Positions 11,205-22,000 of a stretch of 64,000 bases of DNA are shown piece after piece. The stretch's first letter is position 1; every line of letters starts with the position of its first letter. The position numbers and the translations under genes are program-made. This DNA is from Haemonchus contortus (taxonomy: Eukaryota; Nematoda; Chromadorea; Rhabditida; Trichostrongylidae), in assembly GCA_000469685.2 (NCBI GenBank), contig LS997563.1, positions 18,276,257 through 18,340,256 of the forward strand, in the 5' to 3' direction. Under the pieces are notes generated by a model, which was not told the origin of the DNA, searched no databases, and saw only the letters and a list, made by a program, of their open reading frames with translations.

Positions 11205-12447
11205 TTAGGTTGTCGGAAAAGTATTTGCGCCTTTTGCAATTTTTTTTTTGAATTTATTTTTTTCCTTCACAATAACTAACAATTAACAAATATATGATTC
11301 AACATTATCGACAAGGTATTGCCATTCATCAGGCAACTTGTGGTTTCCGCTTGCGTAGAATTCCTGAGGTTTCGAGGAGGAAACTTCGTCAATGTACGTC
11401 TCGAGTTGATTCACATAACCAAACTTCTTATTTTTCGGAGGGTTCGACAGCGACGGGAGCAGATGATAATCCGTTGGAGCCAGGTTTGTTGAATACGGTG
11501 GGTGGGCCAGAACATGCCATTCCAAGCTTTGAAGCTTTTTCTGAGCCTCCTTCGAAAAGTGTGGGCGAGCACTGTTGTGGAGGAAATAGACTTTCTTCAG
11601 TCTCTCTCTTGGAGCTGCAGCAATCCGGTCCACAGAGCACACTCGGCTTCAGTGCCGACAGCGGAGTTTGGTGGTAGAACGTTCCAGTGAACGATCCTTT
11701 CAAATGGCTTCAAACGCTTTGCATTGCCATCTGAGGTAGGAATTCTGGGTTGGAGGTCGGGATTCCATGCTCCACGCATCCAAGCCACTGGCGCTTCCTC
11801 ATGTGGTTTAAGTAGGGAACACACTTCTCGTCGCCAGTGATTAAGTCTTCCAGCCATGCAAAGGTGCGTCGGAAAGTCATCAAGTTCAGGCATGAATCCC
11901 TCTTCATTTGGAGGTGTTGGCCACCCAGACCACAACTTATCCATATCTCCAAATCTCCACGTCTTTCCGAGGCGATGCAAATGGACAGCTGCTGTGTCGT
12001 GATGGCTATGAGCTCCTGTTTCAGCTGACGGGTACTAAACCTGGAATCCTCTTCAACCAGCTTCAGGAGATAGTCATCATTGAGCTCAGCTAGTCTCCTA
12101 AATCGTGGTTCTTCGGTCCAGTCAAAGTGGCCATTTTTGAACTTCTTGTACCAACTACTTGACGTGCTATTAGAGACGATGAATGGTCCTATCGCATCAC
12201 ATATTCCCCCTGTCGCTCAATTTGGATTAACGTTTTTTCTGAACTTATGAAGAAAAGATAGTCTGACTAGCTTTGAGTCGAGAGCGATTCTTGCAGCCAT
12301 AACCGTTGCGAAATGCCACGGCAGGTATGGTGTGGAGAGCGCATTGACCTGCACTTACGCATATTCCACAGTGAAGGCTCTAGAGCAATCCCCAAAGATT
12401 CCACAAAATGGAAACCAAAATGCGCAAATACTTTTCCGACAACCTAA
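11205..12447 (-). mobile_element. mariner transposon with perfect 26-bp TIRs
   Basis: The ends are identical 26-bp inverted repeats that begin TTAGGTTGTCGGAAAAGTAT, flanked by TA on both sides (11203-11204 and 12448-12449). The length of 1243 bp is normal for a mariner. The only coding content is the broken transposase on the minus strand. Perfect TIRs around a ruined ORF suggest that this copy was mobilised by a transposase made elsewhere, or that the ends have simply survived by chance. Confidence 0.88.
11283..12250 (-). pseudogene. mariner transposase pseudogene
   Basis: Read on the minus strand, the pieces occur in the family order: an N-terminal domain (STRQLKQEL...), FAWLEDLITGDEKCVPY with KRQWLG, HWNVLPPNSAV, then KVYFLHNSARPHFSKEA, HPPYSTNLAPTDYHLLPSL and a C-terminal KLPDEWQYLVDN. 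They fall in at least two frames, so one or more frameshifts separate them. Mariner transposases use a DDD triad. The first Asp (TGDEK) and third Asp (APTDYH) are present, but the second, expected in an HDNARPH-type motif, reads HNSARPH. The protein would be inactive even with the frame restored. Confidence 0.85.
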
Positions 12448-13559
12448 TATTTGTCAGCGTCCCAATGCTTCATTGTGAATGGTGCAGTCCCAGCCAGGCC
12501 GTCACAACGCGGTCACTTTCAGGTGTGTCCATCGGACAAGCTGGATGTGGAGCCATTAATGCGCTCTGCTCGACGAAATGGTTTTTCGACCTATATACTG
12601 AGCGCTACCACTGAAGGTCACAGATTCGTTCTTGGTGAAAATCTCAGGAGCCTTTATCATGAACTGTGCCTTTAATCGCTACCATTCACAGCTCTGAAAT
12701 AAGGTGAAATCTTGTTTGAGTCTTCACTCTCGGCTTGATCATCAACATATTTCATTGCGCAATTTTATCGACTACTTGAAAGTAGGCAATTTTTATGAGC
12801 CCCTTCCATGTCATCAAAAAAGAAACAACTGCTCTTGCTGCATCCATTAAGTTACGAGACACGGTAATCTCAGATCAGATTAGAGGACAGATCATCTTTT
12901 TGAATTAAATGTTCGAGTTCTGGTTCAACTGCAGCTTGCTGCGAACATTTAGTCACTTTTTCCTGAATTTTACATTGTCTCTGTCAAATATTGTAAGAAA
13001 CTTAGATAAAAAATCGAATACCAGCAAAAGGAGTGAAATACATTGTTACATCTCAATTATTGAGAGCACGACTGGTAAGACCTTTGAATCCGATTATTAT
13101 AGTACTAACTCGGAATCATGGTACAGTCTATGATAAAAAGGTATTTAAAATATCTCTCTAGGAAGAATCTGCGATCCTTAAGTATGCCATATGTTGAGCT
13201 GTCAGATCGAGAAATGGTCTAGATGAGGCGTAGTAAGGGCACAAGGAATATGTCAATTGTACGCCACACCCAATGTCGGACGAGTTTCAACGGCACTGCA
13301 CCATTCACAAAGGACAACCATAAGGAATATTCAAGCGACTAGTCGTGATCCATGGCAACATTGGCAACAGCAACAGCTTTCGAAGGCACTTTTGACAATC
13401 TAGACTGATCCAATCAGCTTTTTACGCAGTCGCAACAACTGAAATCTCGTCCAAATACCCCTTACATACCAATTCCGCCATGTTAATCCCGTAAAACCTC
13501 TATTCCCACAACTTTCGGAAGTCTTGTCTCCTATCCGCCGATGTTCGCACTTTCTTCGC

Positions 13560-14060
13560 CTTTCTGCACTATCACTTCCATTGTTTCACTTAAACTATAT
13601 ACCTCAAGTTTATCGTAAACTGCGCATTAACTGCAAGTATTCGAAAACTGTAAACTGTAATAACTGCTTAGTATTCAATAAGTGTATCATCATACATACA
13701 TACTTATTGCACCCATTTACAAAAAGTAATTGCATTGTTTACAAACGAAAGATAACCGTGAGTTGAAGTAGTCATTTGTGGTGATTATAATGTTGAGTCA
13801 ACAGTTGTAATCAGTAATGCAATGTCAACAATTAGTATAAGGGAATGATTTACGAATAATGAAGGGCTACAGTACGCTCACTAGTTATTATCCAGCTGAC
13901 TTGATTGCCAGTTCCTCAGGGTCATGTTCTTTAGTCAGGTTTTTTCTATTCAGACTTCTAATCCCCCATTTTCCAACAAATGTTAGCAGATGACTCTAAT
14001 TTCTTCTCCTATTTCACAACTTATCATCAACTCACAGCCATTTTGACTCTGTTCCGGAAG
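13560..14060. repeat. Upstream part of the tandem duplication, copy 1
   Basis: This block aligns by eye with 45025-45560: shared CTTCCATT..TTTCA, ATTGCATTGTTTACAAAC, AATGTTGAGTCAACAGTTGT, GTGATCTACGAATAATGAAG-like and CTACAGTAC segments in the same order. It shows that the receptor-gene duplication extends more than 2 kb upstream of the start codon. No exon is recognised in it. Confidence 0.6.
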
Positions 14061-14119
14061 AATTTTCAGCCTTCACCTGATTCTCGCCACTTCTCGCACT
14101 AACGCGCAGTTGGTTCATC

Positions 14120-14609
14120 TTAAGAGCCACAGTTTACAATAATCTTGGGGTATCCAGTTTAGGACTCATAATGGAAGTGATAGTCCAAAATAGTGCAGGT
14201 GTGCCGAAGAGGAAGCGAAAATCGGCGTATTTTAAGAAACATAAGCTTCAATATGCAATATAAGCAAGAAAGCAGTGAAATTGAGGGTTGAATGTGAAGA
14301 TAAAAGTTGCATGGAAGAGTAATCTGGACGAGTTGTCTGAATGTGTGTGCCATTGCGAACAGTTGGCTACAGTAAGCTGCCGGCGTACGAGATGTGCTCC
14401 CCGATGGGATTGGCGCGACCTCTACAGCCTCTACAATGCCGGAAGAACATTCGCTTTGGATGTATAAGTCGACTGAGCCGGTTATAGGGTTCTAAGCCTT
14501 ATTTTGGCTGATTTTCGACTCGACAGCGTGCCTTAGGTCAAAGAGGGGGTCAAGATTCATCCAAGAAAGGAATTTCAAAAACAATTTCCAATGTTAACTG
14601 TGCCTTTAA
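14120..14609. mobile_element. MITE-like element, TTAAAGGCACAGTTCACG family
   Basis: The left end TTAAGAGCCACAGTTTACAA pairs with the right end TGTTAACTGTGCCTTTAA. The interior has GCCGAAGAGGAAGCGAAAAT, TTGGCTACAGTAAGCTGCCG and GTATAAGTCGACTGAGCCGG, shared with the copies at 5464 and 59149. It is non-coding. Confidence 0.6.
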
Positions 14610-14857
14610 ACATGAACCGGAACTCCGTTTCCATTATCCCTCTAAAGTCATGTAAACGGTGATAAACTAATCCTATAAGATCAAGATGTCGCCGTTCATG
14701 GGTGATCCTTATATCCCTCTTAGTGAGAGTCCCTTGTGAAGGCCAAATGCGCATCCAAAAGGTATGGTGATTCTGAATAGCAGCCAATTGAATCTTCTGA
14801 ATCGTAACGCGTCCCCGAATGTGGTTTCGAGAGTTTTCCACCTTTTTATTATTTATA

Positions 14858-15388
14858 TTGGGTTGTAACATAAGTTCGTAGAGTTTTGCGTTAGAGTTAT
14901 TTTGCAACGATTTCTTTTGTTTTTCAGCAAAGTGTATACATTCAATCGAAAGAGCTTTCTCTCCTCTACAAAACTGTTTTATCTGTTTTTTTGGGGAGTT
15001 TAAGTGTTCGTCTTTTTTTCTGGCTCAGAAATGGAAGATCTAGGAGGAAAAAATCAGCATTTTCGACATCTGCTTTTCTTGCCGAAACAGCTCGGGAGAT
15101 ATGCAGTGTGTACAGGGAAGGTATCTTACATAGGTGTGTCTACTGCACAAAAATGATTCGCAAAGCTTGAAATAGGCGACTTTGAACTTAAGTCACGCCT
15201 CGAAGCGGACGACCTGCAGAATTCGACCAAGAGCGTCTGAAAGCACTATTGAAGGAAGATGGTCGCCAAACAATTCGTGCATTGGCTGATTATTATAATA
15301 ACTTATTTAATAATTTATTATTGCAACTATTGCTTTTTGTTCAGAGACGTCTTTGTGAAAAACTTTACGAACTTATGTTACAACCTAA
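14858..15388 (+). mobile_element. Internally deleted mariner, second subfamily
   Basis: Inward-reading ends are TTGGGTTGTAACATAAGTTC and TTAGGTTGTAACATAAGTTC, flanked by TA (14856-14857 and 15389-15390). The interior encodes degenerate pieces of the N-terminal helix-turn-helix region: HFRHLLFLP, FAKLEIGDFELK, and in another frame a stretch resembling GRQTIRALAD. The catalytic half is missing, leaving 531 bp. Its TIR differs from those of the mariners at 7831 and 11205, so the window contains three mariner lineages. Confidence 0.8.
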
Positions 15389-15814
15389 TATTTACCTGTA
15401 ATATGGTGGAACTACGTGTAGAAAAATCGCGGATTACTAAGATCCAAGTCTTGCAATACTGAAGTGAAAACCCTGATGTTACTGTTAGGCTGGCCCGTGC
15501 ATGCCCTACTTTGAAATATTCTCAAAAACCAAAGTTTAGTTCTTTTTCTAGCAGTTGGGATGCAGCTGACCCTGGACCTCTAGCAACTCCTACCTACTCG
15601 CATGTTGGCTTCTTATACAAGCTTCACCTGGGAAACGTGTATTCCATTCGCAGCACCTTACTCTTACTGAACTACTCTGCTTCTTCTACGATAGCGCTAA
15701 GTTGCTTTGCTGAGCAGAATAAAAGTTGTCGGTTCATACCTATTTCGCTAAGTGTTACTCTCAACAATTTCATTGGTAATTGGTCCATAACTCTGCCACT
15801 CTAGGGGATTCAGA

Positions 15815-15835
15815 CTGAAGGTGACTCACCTTCAA
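15815..15835. promoter_or_regulatory. Dyad with AP-1 core upstream of receptor gene 1
   Basis: TGAAGGTGA-C-TCACCTTCA is a perfect 9+1+9 inverted repeat containing TGACTCA, the classic AP-1/bZIP recognition core. It lies 182 bp upstream of the ATG at 16018. The same position in the paralogue (46457-46477) has TGAAAGTGA-C-TCACTTTCA, so one arm position changed together with its partner. A bZIP-bound promoter site is the simplest reading. Function is inferred. Confidence 0.5.
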
Positions 15836-16011
15836 TTTATAATGTTTGCCCTCAACAAGGAAGCTTATGAGTAGTCATCAAATCAGCTGGCTGGGCCGAG
15901 GCGTCCAAAGTTTAGTTCTGTGATAATTAGTCATACGATTACCACTTCAAGAGTTTAAGCCGATGTCTACCCGTTGTCGATATCAGTTCGCACAGTTTAT
16001 TCTTTTTACAG

Positions 16012-16017
16012 GAAGCA
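16012..16017 (+). promoter_or_regulatory. Probable trans-splice acceptor and 6-nt leader of receptor gene 1
   Basis: TTCTTTTTACAG ends at 16011 and the ATG follows after six bases (GAAGCA). The paralogue has CTTTATTACAG followed by GAA and ATG. A pyrimidine-rich acceptor immediately before the start codon is what spliced-leader addition produces in nematodes. A conventional upstream non-coding exon is the alternative. Confidence 0.55.
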
Positions 16018-19000
16018 ATGAATTGTAATTATACCAAGGAACTGATTGGAAATCATTGGTTTATCACGGGTATTTTTGGACAGTTAATCGGAAGCATCAT
16101 ATCGGTCGTACTGTGCATTCTGATCATAAAGAAATGTGGCAATCTGTACTTCCATGCTAACATAAGAGTAAGTTACTACGTTTGTTACTCATCAATTCAG
16201 TAGACCTTACCAATAATAATGGGAAAAAGATAGGCTTGCGCTTTAATTATTAATGGTAGGAACTGTTGTAAGAAGGGCACCGGTGGTGTAGAGTCGAAGA
16301 ACGCATGGCCAGCTCTCAGGTTGGAACCCATACTGATATTCGCCTACACCAACTCTGAGCACTAGGAATGCCAGCACGCTCTGGACTGGAAGACTTATGG
16401 GCGCGTTTCCCAAAAACGGGCCTAAGTAACATCGAAAAATTTGAGAGTTCATGGTTGTAAGCCTTCCTTGGAAGTAGTCTTGAATTCTGCCCTGCTGGCT
16501 GCAGGTATTCTACAGGGATCGTTGTAATAGTCGATCGGAATTCCTACAGCAAACCATTAGAGTCAACGACTTCTCAAGAATGTTGGTGAAAATATTTGAC
16601 AATGTCCCTAGGGAACAAGTTCAATATGATTTCAGGTTCTACTGGTGGCTAAGCTTTGCCTGTACCTGATTCACTCCGTTCTAATCACCATTATACAGGT
16701 ATGTAGGTTCAATCAACAACAACAAAGCTTTGAAAAGCCCCGAATAGAAAGGCTGAAAAGCCCTTGTACAGGCTTCTAATATGATTGTAATATGTAGCTT
16801 TGTTGAACTTACTCTGAGTAGGCATTTTCGAATACCTCACGATAACCAAATAAAATAATGTGATTGGAGATTTGCGTCAAGTACCCGGACTTCGGAGAAC
16901 CGACCTGGTTGTCTTTTTGGTAGCTACAAAAATGGGGACGTAGCCACCGCTCAGGATTTCGCAGTGGGACTTTGGCTGTGGGTTTCCTTACAACATACGG
17001 CGAGGTCTTGGAAAACTGCCGTAACCCTCCTGATTCGATTCAAATCTGAAAGAACCTGATTTTTTCAAGACGAAACAGCTCTCTGAGGGGCCTAATAGAG
17101 TATGAACTACAATTGTTTTTTCCTGCCAAGTAATTAGCAGAAACTAGACCAGGAATCGAATTAGACCAGGAACTTTTCCTAAGTGTAGAATCATTTCAAT
17201 GAAATTAATTGAAATAGAGCCGTTCTATCAGTTTACTTTTAGACAGCTCATCTGATTCTGTACTTCTTCGCTGATCCCTGTACATCTGGTATTCCGCCGT
17301 CCATCTGTCTCTGTCTGCGTTTTCCAGCAATGTCTTCCGTGATATCATTCACAGTGTTGGAGGTGAGTTTACTGAGACTGGTGATACAGTACATGAAGAT
17401 TTTAGTTGTTATATATATTTTTATTCATACATCAAAACGACACGCCCCACCCAAGTGAGAGTGGAGTCGAAAAAGAGCAAAAGGGAAGATCCAAAGAACT
17501 GCGTGCTTTGAAAAATCGAGCTTTGAGTCGGGGCATTTCTCTTTTACGAGATTATACCAGTTGGTACACTGTCAATGTACTAAGAATAAATGTAGGGAGC
17601 ATAGGGAGGCGGTCAATTAAGGTCACAAGATTTCGGGAAAAGGATCTGATGTTGAATAAGTTCAACAGCGAGAAGGAAAACTTTTAGTTGACTTTACTCC
17701 TTTACTCTCTTTTGATGCGTGGAATTGTCTTCATAACGCTGGGAAAGAGAATGAATGAAAGGCTTCGATTAAAAGAAATCAGCTGTAGCAATTCAGCTTA
17801 TCGGTACACGTTTTGAGTATTTTCCGAAGAATAAAGCCTGATAGCCTGGAGTTAGAGTGGTCAGGAGTCCGTCATGTGCAGTGGGCTAACCAGGGAAGTC
17901 GACGACCGCAACCCTGTGACGGGGCCAATGTTTGGTGTACAAAACGTTAGTCTATGTTGTACTTACGCCTATCTGGTGTTTTAAAAAATACAATAGGAAT
18001 TCACATGACGTCCAGCAAAATATTTGAAAACTCCACTGCAAAATCAGTATGACCTCGACAATTTGCATTGCTCTCGTTGATGAAAAAGAAATTTGTCGAA
18101 TGAGTTTGTCGCTCAAGTCTCTGTTGATATTTGCTCCAGTTTGCGATGATTGTGGAGAGGACCGTAGCGATGTGGAAGCACCAGTATTACGAGAATTATG
18201 GACCGAAGATGGGGATCGCCTTGGTCATTTTTTCTGTGAGTATTGTTGTAAGTATGCTGTATCAGTGAAAAGCACGACATAGATGAAATTCTAATTCTCC
18301 AATATTTGATCATGGGGAGCCTGTGAAAAACCTCTTCCGAAAACTACCTTGCCCTAATATTCCTGCTAGGAACCAATTCTGCATGCCCGTCACTTCATGC
18401 GAGATGCCTTGTGATAGGTGGAGCAATCTGGAGACAGGCTATGTTTGGTATGGTGCCGATGCCGAATCTGTAGCTACGACACCTTCGAGGCCCTTTCTTG
18501 AGTTGAAAATCGTAAATGTTGCTGTAGGATAGTACGCCTGTGTCGAAGGAAGCGAGAAAATCCGTCGAATTCGCAAAACACACAACAGGCTTTCTGAAAG
18601 TAATGAGAACAGAAATTACTATGACGGAGATGGCATGATAGGGATAGCCGGACGAGATTTTAGCTGTTGCAGTTACGTGAAGAACTGCCTGCATTAAGCC
18701 AAAAAAGGCCCAAATCTGCTTTACATTGTCGCCATTGGCCACATCTAGGTGTTGGGATTTCCAACATGGGTGCCTCTTGTGAGTGGTGCGAGCTCTACAA
18801 CTCCTCAAACTCGTCTGCTTGTGGGTGTGGCATATGTGCAACCGATACACTCACTGAATCCCTATTACGTCCAATCCCGGCGTTTCCCGGTCTGACAGCA
18901 CCTAAGGTATACGAGGGAGCCCCAGGTTGATCGTCCACGGATATATCAGAATCCATTGTTAACAAGAGCTGTGACTTTCAGAATATGTAGCTGGGCCTTG

Positions 19001-22000
19001 AACATATAATAACTATCATAGATTACTGATTGAAGGCACGGTTCACGATGAGAATGGTAACTGAGTTTATCCCTTAGGAACACTCAGTGACCCCCATGGG
19101 TGGTAGAAGGGTTCCTCTCGCTTCCGAAAATCTCGACAGTCAGGGCATAGTAGAAACCCTGTTGCTGTCTCGTTTCGCTTTCCCGCCTCTCGATCGAGGT
19201 CACGTTAGACGAGTGTCGAGACAATACAGATTGCTATTATTTGTCTTAGGACCCACACACAATCAGCTGGTCGATGAGTGATGAGGCGACGTTTCTTCTC
19301 CCATTCTTCCTTTCTCAGTTATTCTTTTTGCTGCCGCGATCCCTTTCTTTAATTTCCTCCGCAAATGCTTGGAAATGATGAGCCATTTTTGCTGTAACTA
19401 GGTTTTTTGTTTGTTTATGCACGTAGCCCCACTCTGGGAGAGGGGACGAACGGGCGTCCGAGAATGAGCGCGGCAATTTGCGCGGTGAAGTTCGTGATGA
19501 TTTGTACGACTCTGATGCCAATTTTCGGGGCACAAACTCAAAGTAGAGTAGTTTAGTAGAGTAAGATGATCCTTCTAATCTACTCAACTTCAAATTTGGG
19601 CGCCAATGATAGGCGCCAAAGTCGTTCAAATCCTTACGAACTTCGCCGCGCAATTTTCCGCGCGCATCCTCGGACGCACGTTCGTCCACATACCCCCTCC
19701 CACTCTTCTTCATTCTTCTGGTCTCGTTCTCGTCCAGCCCCCTTTTTAACGATTTCGAAGCCTTTTTTTCACTTCGTACTGTGACTTCAAGACAATCTAG
19801 GTACTGTCGATCCAGTTCGATGTAAGGGCTTCCCATTAGACGTAGTAGCCGATTCCTTAGGTAATAAATCACGTACTGCAAAGTGCCTTCAGATCCTTCA
19901 CCACCGGTTTCGCATGTGCAAGGAGGGTGTTTGGGGTAGAGCACCAAAATTAGGGTGTGGTGCGTTAGGAACGAAATGGTCGCGTCGCGGTGAGAAGGGC
20001 GTCGCGCGCGAAGGAATGTAGCAGGATGCAGCAGTAGGTAAGAAATACAAGACAAAAGTACTAATAGTAGAATTATGCATAAAATAATGATCGCATATCG
20101 ATTGAGCTGTATGAAGAACGCTAGAGCTGTAATAACGGCGAGTGAGTGGTCCGCGACAGCCGCGTGCGGCAAATCGATTACTCAAGATCGTTCCTAACGC
20201 CCGTCTCCCCCAAAACTATACTGAATCGAAGCTCGCCAAATCTGCATTCTGATAGTAAAAAGTTTTGTCGACTCCCATGCAGTGTATATTTAGGGTTCTG
20301 AGTATTTTCGGATTCCAGGTGATTATTTCTCCAGCGGTCTTATTTTGGTCAGCAGGTGGTTTTGGCCGTTCATCGACAGCAATTTATTGCAATCTTGTTG
20401 GAGGCGAAGGATTAGCTGGTCGTTTTATGGGATTTGGTGTTATTCTTTGTGGAACTAATGTCGCCACACTAATTGGAATCATTGTACTATCTCTCTCGAA
20501 CAAATTCCTTTTGGAAAGGTATGAATGAGCTGATTCTACTCTCCTTTAACAACAACTATTCCTTTTTATTTCTGATTATATGCCTTCCGAAGAATTTCTG
20601 CTACGACCACTTATGCAGTCGCTTGATTCGCATGAATCACGGCGCGCAGCACGTTGCCATACAGAGCGGTTTTTTGAGCGAATCGCGAAGTATATACTGT
20701 TCGGGCTTTATTTCAAACTCTAATGTTATTTTGCACTAAAAAGGGGCCCGCACAGACGAAAGACCGCACTATGTGCAAAATGCTGTACGGTATCGTTTGA
20801 AGTTTCTGTGTGCTTCCCTATGGAACATGATGCCTGAAAATTCTTGATTCGAGGGAGACTGAAGTAGGGCCCACTAGAAGTTACGGTGTGCGTTTTTTCA
20901 TAATAACTAAGATAGATAAAGGTAACGTAGAGATAACTTCGACACAACTACGATAACCGCGTTCTGTGGGAAAGGGTCAATTGTTTTTGACTGTAACTTT
21001 AGAGGCCATCCAATCATGAGCTCAATTATGTCCAGAAATCATTACGAGGAGCTTTCATAGGCTTCGCATTTAGTCGACAGTGATGAAAATGCTAATGGAA
21101 GTCGTCTCTTCGAAACATCTCATTTAATGAAGAACAATGCATGAAGTACTGGAAATCGTTAGAAAAGTCTGCATCTTTGAGTCACTAGTTCCGTTTAAAG
21201 GAAGGAATCATTTCGAGCAGCATACTCATTCGAAGAGATACAAGTACGGTATCTAACTTGAAATTCCAAAAGTAAAAAGTTTTTAGGATCATGCAGTGTA
21301 TAGCTTCACACCGGTCCTCAAAACAATTTTGTAAAAAAAGTAAGAAAATTGGAAATATAGCCAAGTAGAATAGAAAGACAATAGTAGTCTACATACGGAA
21401 CGTAACAGCGCAAAAACACTGCGAAACGCAATGGGTTGAAATGATTTTGTTTCCGACCCTGTTGTCCTTTGGCGATCATAAGCATATCAAAAAGTTAACG
21501 GAACACTTGAGCTTACTTTCTTCGAGAGCTCTTGCTCCTCTTTCCTAGCCGAATTTTGATAAACACACGTGAGAGGCTAGAAACTGCCCTTCACTATGAC
21601 GTTACTTTTATAATTTTCTGATTATGATTCTGCCAAGATCATCCAAAGGGAAGGATTCTCTCGACCGAAGTTCTTGTATGTATCCTTTTCCTTTATCAGT
21701 TCTTCTTATCAATTCTTCGAATAAAAAAAACACTTGCAGGAAATCTTTCAATCTCAGCTCATCTTATGAGCTTCGTGAAAGTGAAGCTGTCATTCGGATC
21801 CTGCTTCCATTGACAATAATCCAGAACCTTTTTTGCCTTGTCTTCTCTATATTTTCCATAATGATCCCAATACTACGGGACAAGATAGACATGGTATCAT
21901 TCATGATTGCCATTGTTGCTGTATATGTAAGTATTCTAATTGATTCTCCGACTTCACAACTTTGTACAAATATGGCTATCAGAGTTCAGCCTTCAAAAGT

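Larger units (their letters stand above)
11009..12675. mobile_element. MITE-like element interrupted by a mariner
   Basis: The left end TAAAGGCACAGTCCACGATA and the right end CATGAACTGTGCCTTTAA are inverted. Removing the mariner at 11205-12447 and one TA leaves about 420 bp, the size of the uninterrupted copies at 4601-5009 and 14120-14609. The mariner therefore arrived after this copy. Confidence 0.65.

Noticed and set aside
18049..18282. 77-codon frame with Cys-rich VCDDCGEDRSDVEAPVLREL, and its relative at 51276-51467
   Set aside because: The Cys-rich peptide is the wrong frame of receptor exon 4; the correct frame gives FAMIVERT and joins in phase with exons 3 and 5 in both copies.
19315..20172. 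285-codon minus-strand frame
   Set aside because: It runs through a MITE and a fold-back element; part of its peptide (RKLASESYKSSRTSPRKLPR) recurs in the fold-back at 42.9 kb (KLAPQSYKSSRTSPRNLSR), so it is repeat sequence. It is also antisense to intron 4 of a receptor gene.
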